The notes: generated from the letters alone by a model not told the origin. DNA of 64,000 nucleotides from Arbacia lixula (GCA_963669155.1 OZ022581.1:5470300-5534299), one strand, 5' to 3'; counted from the stretch's first letter, positions 1 to 11,760 are shown. Translations and numbers: made by a program.

Positions 1-607
1 AATCAAGAATGGGACAAAGGTTCGTGGACAAATAGCAGTTTTGATTACAGGTTTTCTAGTCCTTACCGCTGTACCTCACCCCTTTAGGTATAAATAAATG
101 GAAATAATATAACATGCACAGCTTTAAAAGACACAAGTCCTGTTTATATGCGGCTGACATTACAGGTATCTCCCCGAAATATTCAGTTTTGTTTACTGAT
201 ATGTATCTTGAAGAATTCCTTCAATTCAAATCAATATTACTCTTGAATTAAAAAGACATGCACGGCAGCTGCCAACTGAATTGTAAATGGCTTTTACAAT
301 GTAAATACATTGCTTATGTTAACATTTTTTTTTTTTTACAAAATACATTTCCTTATTGACAAATCAATGAGGTTGCTCATTAGATGATAAATACAAACAA
401 TTGTAAACATAAAGGATAATGTTAAATGAAATTCAATGTTACAAGTAAATCAAGGTAGTATTCATAAAATGATTTTCCAGGAAATTGCACTTAAAAACCA
501 TGAGAAGTACTATGTATAAAAATGGTGATGGAGGTTATGGATACATTTTTAGAAAGGAATATTAAAGAAATGCTGTTTATTTCTATTCTCGCTCTTTCAC
601 TTTGCAG
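1..607. other. Intron sequence of the WDR89-like gene, upstream part
   Basis: AT-rich non-coding DNA ending in the splice acceptor TTTGCAG before position 608. I see no gene, RNA or clear repeat apart from a T-run near 326-337. The preceding WDR89 coding exons must lie before the window, because the first visible exon already encodes a C-terminal part of the protein. Confidence 0.6.
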
Positions 608-696
608 GAGGAAGATAAATGCAACGTAGACTATCTAGTGGATTGCTTCTATCACTCGGGCCTCAAGTCGTTAATAGTCCTCGGAGGAACAACAGA
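608..696 (+). CDS. WDR89: WDR89-like WD-repeat protein, internal exon
   Basis: This exon is too short for ordinary ORF calling and was found by reading splice signals. The acceptor TTTGCAG precedes 608 and the donor GTAAGA follows 696. It gives 29 codons plus two bases, including DYLVDCFYHSG and LIVLGGTT. The order 'DYL..CxYH, then a hydrophobic strand ending in GGT' is how the late WD repeats of vertebrate WDR89 read, as I remember that family. Joining to the next exon completes a GAT codon and continues in frame. WDR89 is a small seven-blade beta-propeller protein of poorly known function. The exon covers part of a late blade. The vertebrate coding region is, as far as I recall, intronless, so this split structure is notable. 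The N-terminal half is outside the window. Confidence 0.82.
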
Positions 697-791
697 GTAA
701 GAGCAGCCAAGAACACATGGGGTTCAAGAAATTCTCCAGTCCGCATTATCAGGAAAATTGTCCCACAATGCACCACGCAATGACATCTGGA

Positions 792-944
792 CCCTGTTGC
801 ATAAAACTTACCATCAATGCCAACTCTGCCATCAATGGTAACTACAATAGTAACATCGCTCGACAGCCAATAAAATTTAAGGTTTAGATAGAAGTTGGCA
901 TTGGAAGCAAAGTTACCATCAATGGTAAGTTTTATGCAACAGGG
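792..944. mobile_element. Short TIR element (MITE-like), CCCTGTTGCATAAAAC termini
   Basis: The left end begins CCCTGTTGCATAAAACTT and the right end is its reverse complement, giving perfect arms of more than 20 bp around a core of about 100 bp. A core segment (ACCATCAATGGTAA and variants) is also palindromic. There is no coding capacity. A related element with GGGCCATGTTGCAT ends and the same ACCATCAATGG core lies at 32728-32893, so this is a dispersed family of hairpin elements. It lies inside the WDR89 intron. Confidence 0.75.
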
Positions 945-1325
945 CCCAGAAAAGATGAAGTATTTCTACACAAAATACATGTGCATGTAAAATATATCAG
1001 CATTTAGTGTGTCGGGTGACAAAGATTCATGTAAGGTTGACTAATTGGTATCAATTGTAAATCCATGTTACATAGAAGTTGCAAGAGAAACTGTCAAGGG
1101 TTGTTGATTGTAACTTAAAAATTGATTGCAAAAAAGAATATTGGCAAGGACTTGCCGTAGAATGCTGCATGATTGATGATACGGAAAGTGCACTTCTTTC
1201 TGAAATAGGGCCAGGTACTTTTGAAGTGATCCTGTTTTGGGAGGCTTTTGAAGCTCTTTTTGAGTTACAAAAGATGCTGGACTTTGTTCATATACATGGT
1301 GTGAAGTTACCAGTTCCTTATGAGT

Positions 1326-2238
1326 GAAAGGGATAGTTCACCCTGAAGTTAAATTGGTTTAAATGAAGGCAGAAACATGAAAGAAACACATGTATTAGTG
1401 AAGGTTTGACGAAAATCCATTAAGGGATAAGAAAGTTCTGATTATTTAAAGATTTAAATTTTGTGATGTCACATGTGAGGTGCTTTTCCAAATGTTGTTT
1501 ACTCATTTTTTTTAAATGTCAATTTTCTCAGGAGGATGTGCATTCGATACATTATTAGAAACTTGTTTTTACACACATACCTCTTAGAAGAAAATCATTC
1601 CATCATCAAAAACAGAAAAAGAGCAATTTATAGAACCATACTGCACACAAGAAGACTGGCTATGGCGAGGGATGCAGCGCAGAAGTTGACAAACATATGG
1701 AAGAGCAACAGAATCCATCTAAAACTGAGACTGCTTCGAGCAACTGCTTTTCCTATTGCTACATATGGAAGCGAGTCCTGGACGATGGAAAAGGCAGATG
1801 AGCAGAGAGGGTTGTTTTGAGATGTGGTGTTACAGGAGGCTGTTAAGGATTTCATGGACAGAAAGGCGAACCAACATCTGGGTTCTTGACAAAATTGGAA
1901 CTGAACTCACAATCAGGAAAGACATTAGGAAGCGAAAGCTACGCTATTTTGGACATGCTACTTGTCGTGGCGGTCTAGATAAGCAAGTGATCACTGGCAA
2001 AGTAAATGGAACATGAAGGAGAGGCCGCCCTCCTACATCCTGGCTTAAGGACATAACCAAAACAACAGGGCTAAGTCTGGCAGGGGCAGTGAGGGCAGCA
2101 AAGGAAGGGAACATGTGGCTGAGAACTGTGTGGACCGCAGCATCGCACACTGCGACACCTGACTGAGAGAGAGACTGCACACAAAATATGTTCTGCCTTT
2201 ATTGAAATCAACTTAATTTCAGGGTGAACTATCTCTTC
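1326..2238. mobile_element. TTAA-type MITE, family 1, interrupted by a retrotransposon tail
   Basis: The left end (AGGGATAGTTCACCCTGAAG) and right end (CTTAATTTCAGGGTGAACTA) are inverted copies of each other. They match the ends of the elements at 12913-13412 and 22616-23114. Between about 1515 and 2195 the normal interior is replaced by a non-LTR retrotransposon fragment. This copy no longer has an exact TTAA at both ends, which suggests age. The first 190 bp, including GATTTTCGTCAAACCTTCAC-like text, align by eye with the other two copies. Confidence 0.7.
1536..2165 (+). pseudogene. Non-LTR retrotransposon reverse transcriptase, C-terminal remnant
   Basis: Two overlapping frames together read as the tail of a LINE-type polyprotein. 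Up to about 1815 the frame gives ATYGSESWTMEKADEQR. A frame change then leads into FEMWCYRRLLRISWTERRTN, KLRYFGHATCRGGL, and after a stop at about 2014, RRGRPPTSWLKDIT and GLSLAGAVRAA. This order (TYGSESW, MWCYRRLLRISW, RKRKLRYFGH, RRGRPPTSW, GLSLAGA) is typical of the post-RT region of RTE-like elements in invertebrate genomes. At least one frameshift and one stop make it dead. The 5' part, including the catalytic region, is missing, as in 5'-truncated LINE insertions. It sits nested in the MITE at 1326-2238. Confidence 0.85.
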
Positions 2239-2906
2239 AAAGTACCATGTGTGTATTGTGTCACCTGAAATGCATGCCAATCCCTTCCCACAGTATTTTG
2301 TGTGGAACACAAAGGGTTAACAGAATGCTGTGAGTGAATGTGCAGTATGTCTCAGTGAGGAGCCCAAAACATTGCAGAGAAGGGGTGAACCAATACTATC
2401 TGCTGCCCTCTTGAGTCTGAAAATAGGGAGAGAGTATTAAGATTTAGATTTCAACTGTTTGGTACTTACAAAGAGGTGTTATCAATAAACTTTACATGTG
2501 CTGTAAGAAAAAAGAAACAAAAGCTCACCATCAGCAGCAATGATCAGAGCTCATTGGTTAGTTCAATGACAATTTTTGTAACTTCAGGTCTAAATCTGGG
2601 ACTGTAACCTGGGCTCCACTCTACTCATGAAGTTTGACTTATTGTGAGATATGAGCAATATAGAACTACAATATCAATGGGTTATTTAATATAATTTGTT
2701 TAATATAATAGATAAGTTCTTACTTCAATAAGCTATTGTATGGAGCAATATATGTTCTCATATACTTTTTGTCCATTGGTTTTCATTTCTCAAGCTGTCT
2801 AATGATATTACATTCACATATGCTGGTAAAGCAACAGCCATCAAACTTGACTTGCAAAACTTGTTTTGACGAGTTTTTTACTCATATACATATGTTTGTT
2901 TTCCAG

Positions 2907-3012
2907 TGGGAATCTGAATCTTCTGACAGTGGGTCGAGACAGGCTCCATTTTGTGCACCCGCTGAAGGGTACCCACAAGGCCACAGTCCGCTGCCTGCAC
3001 TGGGACAACCAG
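2907..3012 (+). CDS. WDR89: WDR89-like WD-repeat protein, internal exon
   Basis: The acceptor TTTTCCAG precedes 2907 and the donor GTAAGAAG follows 3012. The first base completes an Asp codon with the previous exon; 35 further codons then end in phase 0. The reading GNLNLLTVGRDRLHFV, then LKGTHKATVRCLHWDNQ, continues the GGT(x)G start of a WD blade. It supplies the 'H.ATVR...W' element that begins the last blade of WDR89. The longer open frame overlapping this exon in another phase gives a Ser-rich peptide with no WD pattern and is a shadow. The total of 108 bases with the preceding two confirms the phase. Confidence 0.85.
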
Positions 3013-3796
3013 GTAAGAAGGGTTTAGGGTTAAGGTAAGGCCAAGAATGTCTAATTACAGGGAGTACCATCAGCTGTTGAATCAATGCAGATTCGTTCTA
3101 CTTTCCTGTAAGTCACATAAGATATCTTTACATTAGTTTTCTGTTTGATCCCATAATTGATATAGCTGACTCTAAAAGATTTTGCTTGGAGTTGCTTAAA
3201 CCATTACTGTGAGATTTTTTCCTACATGGTAGGTTATATGAGATAGGTGTCCAGCTGCACCACAATTCATATTTTAATCTAGAAAAGGATCAAATTTTGT
3301 GTTTGCTTTTCATCATTTACTACGTTAGAAGCACTGTATGGTAAAACTACCAATTCGTCAGCGAGAGTTGAAATGTATGCATATTTAGGAAAATGCATGA
3401 CATATTGTAAAATCGAGGTGGATATGCCGCAATGGCGTATGCGTTGTATAATCTATGGCAGCTGTTGGTCATTAATAATAAATGGCAGCAACAAACCTCT
3501 TTCGAAGGTATGATATCCATTTCTTACAACATCCTTTGTTAGACCTACGTTACATTCAAACTGACACTTTGCTGCCACCGCTCATCATAAAATGTGCAAT
3601 GTAGCCCTCCATGAGGTATATCCATCAGTGGTAGTTGGTGCATGCAGCAAGAAGAGTAACATATAACATCATGTAATGATATTTTAGATGTGTAAGGTTT
3701 TGGCTAATCTTTGTGTTAAGGTTACTCTCTGTAGTAATGAAATTGATGAAAAAAAAAATGTTCGAAAAATAAGCAGAGAAAAAGAAGACTATGTAT

Positions 3797-3846
3797 GGAT
3801 TTGAACTACTGTTTGCTGGGCAGCGGCACTATCCACTATGCTACCG
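3797..3846 (-). other. tRNA-like fragment (tRNA pseudogene or SINE head)
   Basis: Read on the minus strand, the sequence contains GTAGCATAGTGGATAGTGC, close to an RNA polymerase III A box. About 30 bases later AGTAGTTCAAATCC resembles a B box. A T-rich stretch (TCTTCTTTTTCTC) follows. The spacing matches a tRNA body, but I cannot fold a clean acceptor stem, so a tRNA-derived SINE or tRNA pseudogene is more likely than a working tRNA. Confidence 0.45.
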
Positions 3847-4068
3847 TTTGGCTTACGATAATGACCTGAAACTTAGGAATTAATACCCAAGCCTTCTGTT
3901 TTCTTGCTTATCTATATTCACAAAATTAATGGGAAGAGCTTCTTCACAACTTACATTTCTATTACTTCGTTAATAGGGCTCTGACTATTAAACAAATTTA
4001 GATATCCATACCAGCTGTCAAGTCAGAGACCGCAGAAGCTTATTGTATTGTGCTATAAACATTCACAG

Positions 4069-4269
4069 ACTGAGACACTTATCACAGCTGGGGAGGATGC
4101 CATAGTATCGTCATGGCAACCAGAGAGGAATACCAACAAACCCTCGTCGACGTCAAGAGACACTGCCGTGACGAGTCAGGCCAGGAGACTACGGCAGACC
4201 AGGAGAGCAGAAAAGAGGAGTTCACCGCTCAAGGTACCTCAATGGCAAACTAAACGCAAATACGACTGA
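4069..4269 (+). CDS. WDR89: WDR89-like WD-repeat protein, last recognised exon
   Basis: The acceptor ATTCACAG precedes 4069. The exon reads TETLITAGEDAIVSSWQPE, the classical end of a WD blade (L.TAGEDA...SW), directly after LHWDNQ from the previous exon. A basic, low-complexity tail follows (SQARRLRQTRRAEKR, then SSPLK) and ends TKRKYD before the TGA at 4267-4269. A short basic C-terminal tail is also what vertebrate WDR89 has. At CTCAAG/GTACCT (about 4233) there is a weak possible donor in phase 0, which could join to the candidate terminal exon at 11832. The stop at 4269 is the simpler reading. No AATAAA occurs soon after; the first I see is at 6081. Confidence 0.83.
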   Translation, partial: TETLITAGEDAIVSSWQPERNTNKPSSTSRDTAVTSQARRLRQTRRAEKRSSPLKVPQWQTKRKYD

Positions 4270-7200
4270 CTTCCTTTAAATCACCAATTTATCACAAGGA
4301 TTAAGCAAAAAACAGCAACATAAACTCTTACATCACCAGGCATTGAAAACCCTTTTGGTCTGCTTCACATTTTCATGCCAATGTTAGTGAAGAGATAAAC
4401 TTAAAAAGTAAGGGGTGATGAAGGAGAAGGTTGTTTGTGGACTGCCAATTTCTAACTGCGAGACCCATGAAATTCTAATGGGCATTCTGTTGATTGGTGT
4501 TCAAATGCAAAATATCTTGTTTCTCATGCCTCCAAACAATTTTGAAGAGCTGAAAGAAAAATGGTAAATTTGCCAGCCAAAAAGCAACTCTTAACCATCC
4601 AAACAGAAATTTGGAAAAACAGTTGAGATTGTCTCAGCACTTGTGGAGCCGCTATCAATAATTATCAATAGTTGTGTGAAATGTACTGGAACAGTCGCAA
4701 ATTATATGTACGGTGTAACTCACTGGACATCGTACAATTCCGTGAAAAATTGTTTGTGTGCTGCACATAGCTAGCTTCAAACTTTCATGTGGCAAAAAGA
4801 GGAAGCAACAATGTCTAACTCATTTCTCCCATGAGCGATGTCAAATTATCTTCCATTTTGTTCTGAGCAACTATCTGCAACACATGCTCATGGAGGATGG
4901 TGTTAAATCTTGCTTGAAATCATCAATGTTCAAGATTGAGGGCCTCATTTCTGGAGATCATATTGTGACATATTGGTGGTTTTTGAGGTAGCTAGTCATA
5001 AATCGTGTTACATGTATGTGCAGGAGTAGCGCTAAAGACAGCAGTCTGTTCATATTCCCATGGTAACAGTGTTGTTCATATTCTGTTATTAACACTGGCA
5101 TACAGTATATAGTCTGAATTGTGGCTTTGAATTGACAATTGAAGTTCTTATTACCCTTAGTTTTATTTGCATTTATTTGAGACAATGTATACAATGAAAC
5201 AAAAGATTTGTTAACAATTGGGAAGTAACACTTTCCATTAGTTTAATCTTCTGACAGCTTACCCTAAGAATGCTTTCATTTTACACATGAAAAAAAGAAA
5301 GAGAATAATTGTCCTAGCTTGAAACTAGATTTTGAAAAATGCACATTTGTTGAGATCTGGATATGGTTCTGGCTGGTTCAAATTCAATTTGATCTGCTAT
5401 GGTTAAATAGTACTCTTGTTTACTGTCAAATTGACCAGAAAAAAGAACACCCAAACCATGTGGAAAATTGTTAAAAATTTGGGACTGTGCGGAGCCAGAA
5501 AGGCAGCTTACAGTGAAAAGGAACGTTTTGCTAATGATGCCTGTGAGTTCTTCCCTGGGTTGCATAGAAGAAGGACTTGGAAGAAATTGCAAAGAGTATC
5601 CACATAAAGTTGCAGTGATCAGGAAAAATTAATTGCACGAATTGCATGATATGACAGGGCAAGCACACTTGGAAGAAAGATATTTTTCACAGCGTTGACT
5701 TGGTAGCTTAGCAACCGCATCTTGGATCCATATGGGTGGTAAATATTTACATCCCTGAGATATGGAGACATCACAAACCACTTTCTCTCTTTCTTCTTGT
5801 CACACTGTGGTTATTTAGGAAGATTGAATCACGGCAAGAGTAGATCTTGATGAATTAATTCCTGTCGCCCTATATTGCTCTTGTAATGGTCTTGCTCCAT
5901 CACTCTCTCTCTCTTTCTCTCTCCCTCTCCCTCTTTCTTTTAATAATGGAGGCTAACTTTTATTTTATTCCTGTCAAGAGATCCCTGATTCTGTCATATC
6001 ACACAACGAGATCACGCCATCCAACCCGAATTTTATTTCTTGTGTTCAAGCTGTTAGATCCTTTTTTTTATTTTTTTTTAATAAAGATGCAATATCACAG
6101 GGATTTCCTGTTGTATGAAAATGCAGGGAGAACACCATAAACACTGTGTGGAGTTACTGTGAATGCAGGAGTAATGTTCAATTATCTTGTGTAAACAATT
6201 TTGAGATGATGTGTTCATAACTTTAGAAACCTCAAACTCTTTTGTTTATATTAAAAATTGTGAGAACTCCTTGTAGAGTGAGACTGTGTGATGGGGACTT
6301 AATGAGTTACAGAGAAAATCTTTATTAGCATCCCCCCCCCCCACCACCACCCTTGTGATGATTCCAGCAAATGTTAGATCTCTTGTAGGTTTATTAAGGG
6401 CTTAGCCCCATAATCAGAGGGATGTGGGGAAGGAAGGAGAGAGGCAGAGAGGAAGGAAGGAAGGGGAGATCAAAGACAAGCTATTGCCTTGTTGATGGGA
6501 CTCATGGGTGGGGCGTTTCACACTGCTGTCTTCCATGGGTCACTGCTGGCAACAGTCACTCGCCCAGGGAATGTTGTTTGGCCTGTTCCCATTGTGTGGG
6601 GGGTTTGCGTTTGTTACCCTGCAAACATGTTAGGCGGCAATTTACACTGAATTTGAGGTGAAAGGGTTGTTCCCATTGCTGTGTTGATTACAAGTTTTTT
6701 TGATCACCCCAATGACAGCTAACCCTTACAGTGCCAGGCCTTGAAAACTCCATTGGCTCTCTACTCAGTTTCATGCTCATGATAATGAGAGAGTACAAAT
6801 ACATGTATGTCTAGAAAGTGTTCTTCTTGGATGAGCGGCAGTTCCTATCCAAAGTGGGGCTATAAATTTGTACTGCAGGTTTCCTCTGTAAGCAGTTATG
6901 TTCTTTCTTTTATATAAAAAATCACCCATAAATTTATATTTCAAAGATGGGGGTACTTCTTGTGTTTTTGTTGCTGCAATGACATCGTTCGTTATGTTCA
7001 CGCTGCCTGCTGAGCGTTGCCAGTGTTCTGTCGTGCACTGAAAACAGGGTTGTGAGTTCCACTGCATCAAAGTGACCACAGTCAGAACAGGCTCGAGATC
7101 CCTGCTTGAGCTAGAATCCCCTACACTATTATCTTATTTGGCCTAGTGCTTAATTGAATAAAAGAGAAAATTAAGGGTGAATGACATTTCAATATCTCCC

Positions 7201-8559
7201 TAGAGAAAGAAGTGGAAACAAAGGACCCAAGAGCTGAAAGCTATCAGAGGTTTGCCGTGGGCATTATGCTCCATTGTTCCTTGAGATTTAGAGAAGAAAA
7301 AAAGAACAAGAGATCTGGGGTGAATAGTGTATATGTGGACTTTGCTGGGGAAATGTTGGAGTGTTTGAGAGTTTGTCAGAATGCCCAGGCTCTTGTGTCA
7401 AGAAAAGGACTGTAAGCTTCTTTGTTTTGGGCATTATCTTTGTTAATTTCCATGAATTTGTAAGACACAATGCACAATTAAACACTTTGTTTATGCAATC
7501 ATCCTTAGTTTGGAAAATGCTCATAGTGATCATATAGGAATACAGTGCAAAATTAGCATGAATTAAAAACTAACAATTGTTTGTCTATGTGAATAGATAT
7601 AAAAGTTCATGGATAATACTTCATGGTAATACTTCTTATTACCCCTTTATGCTTCCCCATATTTAAGATTTTAACAATCCTGCATCATATGCATTTTCAC
7701 CCCAACATCAATTTATCATTAAACTGGAATAACCGCAATATCCATACGTTAAAAACACAACAGGGTGGTGAGGCTTACTCTCACTAGTTGCAGTGTACTT
7801 GCTCTTGTGATATCATGACCTTGTGATTAATTATACAAAAAACTTGATTCTCTATGGTATATTCCAATATTATCTGGAATAAGAATATATCTTATACATC
7901 TCCAAAGCATTTTTACATACTTTGTTGTTCTTCTTTATTACTTTTTGTTTGGTTACTTTCATTTGTTATATAAACGCATGTCCCTTATACTTTTATATAT
8001 TATATTGTTTGTTTTGTGCTAGCAATATTGCATGGTGGTATGATTTTGAAATACTGTTTATTGTCTTGATTTGCTCCCATACATGTATCTGTATTATCCC
8101 TCTCTCTTCTTCCCTTTTACTTTCCTTTCCTTCCTCACATAGTTCTTACCTTCTCTCTTGTCCTCTCTTTCCCTCCTTCCGGTAACTCTTCCTCTCTTCT
8201 TCTACCACTTTCCCCTACCTTCCTGTCAACTATTGTTAACTCTTTTTCCATCTCGCCCTGCCCTTTCATTTTCAATTCTTTGCCATTATTCCTGTTTATG
8301 TTTTTACAAATGTTCCTTACATCTCTTCAGTCAGTGATATCAAAAAGAGTTTATTTTGGCAGCGTTCTCATAGGAAACCGAAAATGCTCTCTCTGTCTTG
8401 ATTTTTACAGGCATGAGAATTTTCCGATTTTTATCGGAATTCCGATTTTTTTACATCAAAATCTGTGGTCGCCGAGTTCGATGTGAATTTGAAATAATAT
8501 TTGGGGGGTAGGGTCTGGGGGGTCAAGTCATTTTTACACTCAGAAACTATAAAAGTACT
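4270..8559. other. Long interval without a recognisable gene
   Basis: Probably the WDR89 3' UTR followed by intergenic DNA. It contains a possible poly(A) signal AATAAA at 6081-6086, a C-run near 6331, a purine-rich stretch at about 6420-6470, and pyrimidine-rich DNA at about 8100-8280. A 60-codon frame ending at 5607 contains a phrase like TMWKIVKNLGL, vaguely reminiscent of the linker before a LINE reverse transcriptase, but too weak to call. Other open frames here look like chance. Confidence 0.5.
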
Positions 8560-8810
8560 TCACCATTTCGAGTGAAATCATTGCGTAGCGAGTCACCGCG
8601 AGGCTGAATCCTTACCGGGCCGCGCCCCGGGAACGCGCCTCACTGATCGATTTGTTCGCACGGAGCGCGAGATTGCACCGCAGATACACACCACACGAGC
8701 TTCGGTCGCACCACTGCTGCACTGATCGTGCGAGCCACTGAACTGATTCACTAGTGGTGCGCGCGCGAGCGCGACCGAAAATCGTGTAGCATGTGTGCGG
8801 TGGCTTTCAG
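8560..8810. promoter_or_regulatory. CpG-rich imperfect palindrome upstream of the zinc-finger remnant
   Basis: A sharp CpG-rich island in AT-rich surroundings. Arms at about 8673-8715 (with CTTCGGTCGC and GCACCACT) and 8753-8803 (with AGTGGTGC and GCGACCGAAAA) are inverted copies with small mismatches. It lies 100-250 bases before an ATG in the context AAAATGGCGG. It may be the promoter or terminal repeat of the unit carrying the BED-like frame. No TATA box is obvious. Confidence 0.4.
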
Positions 8811-8921
8811 TCTCATAAACAGCCGTAATGATGCTGTTTCGTTACACTCCACAATGTTCGCATCTTGGAGAGAAATTGACAGCATCGTAACGGCTGGTCT
8901 TTCAGACTATGCAGTATCAAA

Positions 8922-9241
8922 ATGGCGGCATCCAAGCCGAAGTTCGTTGATCGCGATGGGGGAGAAGCGGACCCGAAAGAGATAGATAAATCCGTCAAAA
9001 ATAGATGGAACTGGTCGTGGTGTGACCGTGTATTTTTGGAAGGCACTCCTGATCAACATTTAGTTGGGGATTGTTTTCGTAAGCTGTACAATCCCGGTGA
9101 AGCTTGGTGCTTATGGTGCAATGACGGCATAAGGATTAAGGTATGGCAACGGAGGTCTTAAAACACTGCGTCAGCATGCCACTGGAGACAAACACAAGAA
9201 GAGATACCGTGAAAGAAGGACCAACTACTGCCTAAACTTTG
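8922..9241 (+). pseudogene. BED-like zinc-finger protein exon with a one-base frameshift
   Basis: The frame from the ATG at 8922 reads MAASKPKFVDRDGGEADPKE, then VKNRWNWSWCDRVFLEG, then GEAWCLWCNDGI. It hits a stop at 9159-9161. One base of slip at about 9139 restores the sense: YGNGGLKTLRQHATGDKHKK follows. Together these give C-x2-C, then a YGxxGLKTLRQHA segment, then H-x3-4-H, the layout of BED-type or hAT-associated zinc fingers. A donor-like GGTAATTTG follows 9241. The sequence looks like the first exon of a family of multi-copy, transposase-related genes in marine invertebrates. The extra G could be a real inactivating insertion or a sequencing error. The function cannot be inferred beyond a likely DNA-binding role in the ancestor. 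Confidence 0.55.
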
Positions 9242-11760
9242 GTAATTTGAATACTTTGTTTGTGAATAATTACTGTACATGACATTCATTTTAAAGTTAA
9301 GCTTTCTAACTTCGTGAACTTTATCTTTATTGATGATTATGATTGAATGATAAGTCTAGATCTTGATCTTATTAATTTGATGTTGGGCTTCATCAATGAC
9401 AATGACTAGTCTATGTTTTAAGTTTATCATTGTTTTGCCACCACCCTTGGGGCAAGTCACGATGGTCCGAGGTATGGAGTGACACAAGCCCCAGGGGTGA
9501 GCCAGACTACCAAGCCATCGGGTGGTCTGTAAGGGCATGAATGATTGATGGGTACCCAAGGGCATAGTCTAGACTGGGGCCCAGGCCAGGGTGCACGTGC
9601 ACCCCCCCCCCCCCCCCCCCCCGCCAAATAGGTACACCACTATGGGTTCCTTTTTCTATCACATTGGTACTCCAGAATGGCTTCCTATACCCCCTTAAAA
9701 TGCTAAAACCCAGGAGCTTCGCCATTGGTTTAATTTACTTTCAGATATTTTTAAAGAAAGTCATTCTCATGCCTGCTTGAAGACATAACAAATATTTCAC
9801 AGTTTTGTGATGTCTATCCGATATGTTACGGACCAGTATCTGACAGGGTGATGTCGCTGAGCAATAATAAGTGCCAACAGTTGAATAGAGTCATCGTCAA
9901 GAGTCAACAAGGAGTAAATCTGTTTTGCCAACATGCTAGCTAAGCAAGAGTACAGCTAAACAGAAGAGCTTTGGTTGTGGCAGTAAGGAAGAAGAAAGAG
10001 AGAAGGTATGGGAGGTGGAGATGTGGAGAGAGACGAATGTATAAACACTAATGGGCATATCATGCACTTATGAAGGAATAATGATACACAACAAGCATTA
10101 TTCCTAAATTTGAACACGCTTTACTCTTGGGTGGCATGAAATATCATATTTCCTTAAAATATCAACAAATGGTAATTAATTTTAGCCTTGTTTTTTTTTT
10201 CAATAAGTATAGTGATTAATCATCTGAACCAAACATATAGAAACAAGTTTGTTACTCTTGAAAATACCAGGTATGTAACTTAAGAATGCAAAAAGTAACT
10301 TAAGAATGTATCTTTCATATTTTATCTACATATATGTAAACATCAAAAAGCAAATTGATATATAATCAATGTTGTTTTATTGATTTAACAATGTCTCATT
10401 TTCCTGGAATAAGTTGCCTAGTTCGGAACCTAACTTAAGGAAGTTGAATGCTTTAAAAATTGAAATTTGTTTTTTTCAAGTAACCAGGGATAAAGAGTGA
10501 AGGACACAAATACCGCTGCGGAATTAATAACATCCCATGTAAGAGCATGAATAAGACATGGAGGTTGAGGATTGCGCATGAGAGGGCTACTTATGTTGTG
10601 CCTCACTAAACCTTTGGATCTAGTCTCAGATTAAATCATCAAGTGAATCCCTCAAGTGTATGCGACTAGGGAGAAGAGCAAACAGATGGATGAAGAATGA
10701 AGCTGCACCTATTCATGTCCCCTTATCTCACCAAGAAGGTTTTTCTTTCTGATTTTACTTCAAGTCAAGTCGGGGTCACTCCCCTTTTGACCAGTGAGGC
10801 AAATGTCCTTTCGAGGTTTGGCCAAAGTAAGGAAACCCTGACAGAAGAGAAAGTTGGAACGATGCAGACGAACATACGTCCATGCTCTCATAGCAACCAA
10901 ATATTGATGTATGTTAATTTACTAGGACCCACCTGTGTTGATTTGTAGTGGGCTGAGTGATTTGTCCGTCTTTCTCATGGCCCCTTTTTTTTCACAGTGC
11001 TGTCTTTTCTTCTCTCATAGTTTGAGATCTAAAAAATGTGGTGTCCGGTATGCAATGATGCCAAAGCCTGTGTATATAGGTGGGATTATGTAGCATTTGT
11101 TTTTCAGAGTGAGGAGACGTAGAAGGCTGTATTAAGAGTGCACAATCATGAATAGCTGGAATGAACAATCACAAATCTCTTAAATGTAATGGCATTACTT
11201 CATACGTGAATAAAGGACAGTGTGTCACTCTCATGACATTCAGTGAATGTGCCGATCTGATGGAAAGGGGAGATAGCAGCCAAATTCTCGCTTTAGCCAA
11301 GTGACATTTCTTAAGAACATTCTTAAAAAGCTTTAGTAGGTTATGAAGTGAGATCAATCAGTGGTATCTCCTACTCTCATATATTATATGTCCTTAAATA
11401 GTCCTTAAAATTTTATGGATCTTATCTCTAATATACACACCTTTCAAAGTGATTGGGCAGTATGAGAATTTAATATCTGTATTTAAAAACGATGGATTCA
11501 GGTAAATTTAATGGACAGGTATGTTCTTAAGTATTTGAGGCTGATTTTTTATATGCTGATGCCTTTCAAATATGGCAAGTTTTCTCTAAATTTTGAAAAT
11601 GATTGATTGAAATGTGAGATCATCCTATACTATTTACTGGAATATTGGTATGTTGTATCTGTTGCTCTGTCGCTTAGTAAAAAAAATCTGTATTGTGATA
11701 GCCGTCTATCCTGTGTTCATGCTCTGTACTATGTGTTTGTTTTTCTGGCTTGCTTATGAT
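9242..11760. other. Interval without a recognisable gene
   Basis: AT-rich DNA with a run of about 21 C at 9602-9622. There is a splice-acceptor-like pyrimidine tract at about 10981-11021, without a supported exon. I see no coding or RNA gene that I can defend. Confidence 0.5.

Noticed and set aside
1079..1327. 82-codon plus-strand frame ending LPVPYE in the WDR89 intron
   Set aside because: It starts at a non-ATG codon, has no splice signals that fit the WDR89 phase and matches no family I know. The exons on each side join in phase without it.
5416..5607. 63-codon frame with a LINE-like phrase (TMWKIVKNLGL)
   Set aside because: The resemblance is limited to one phrase and there is no adjoining reverse transcriptase motif.
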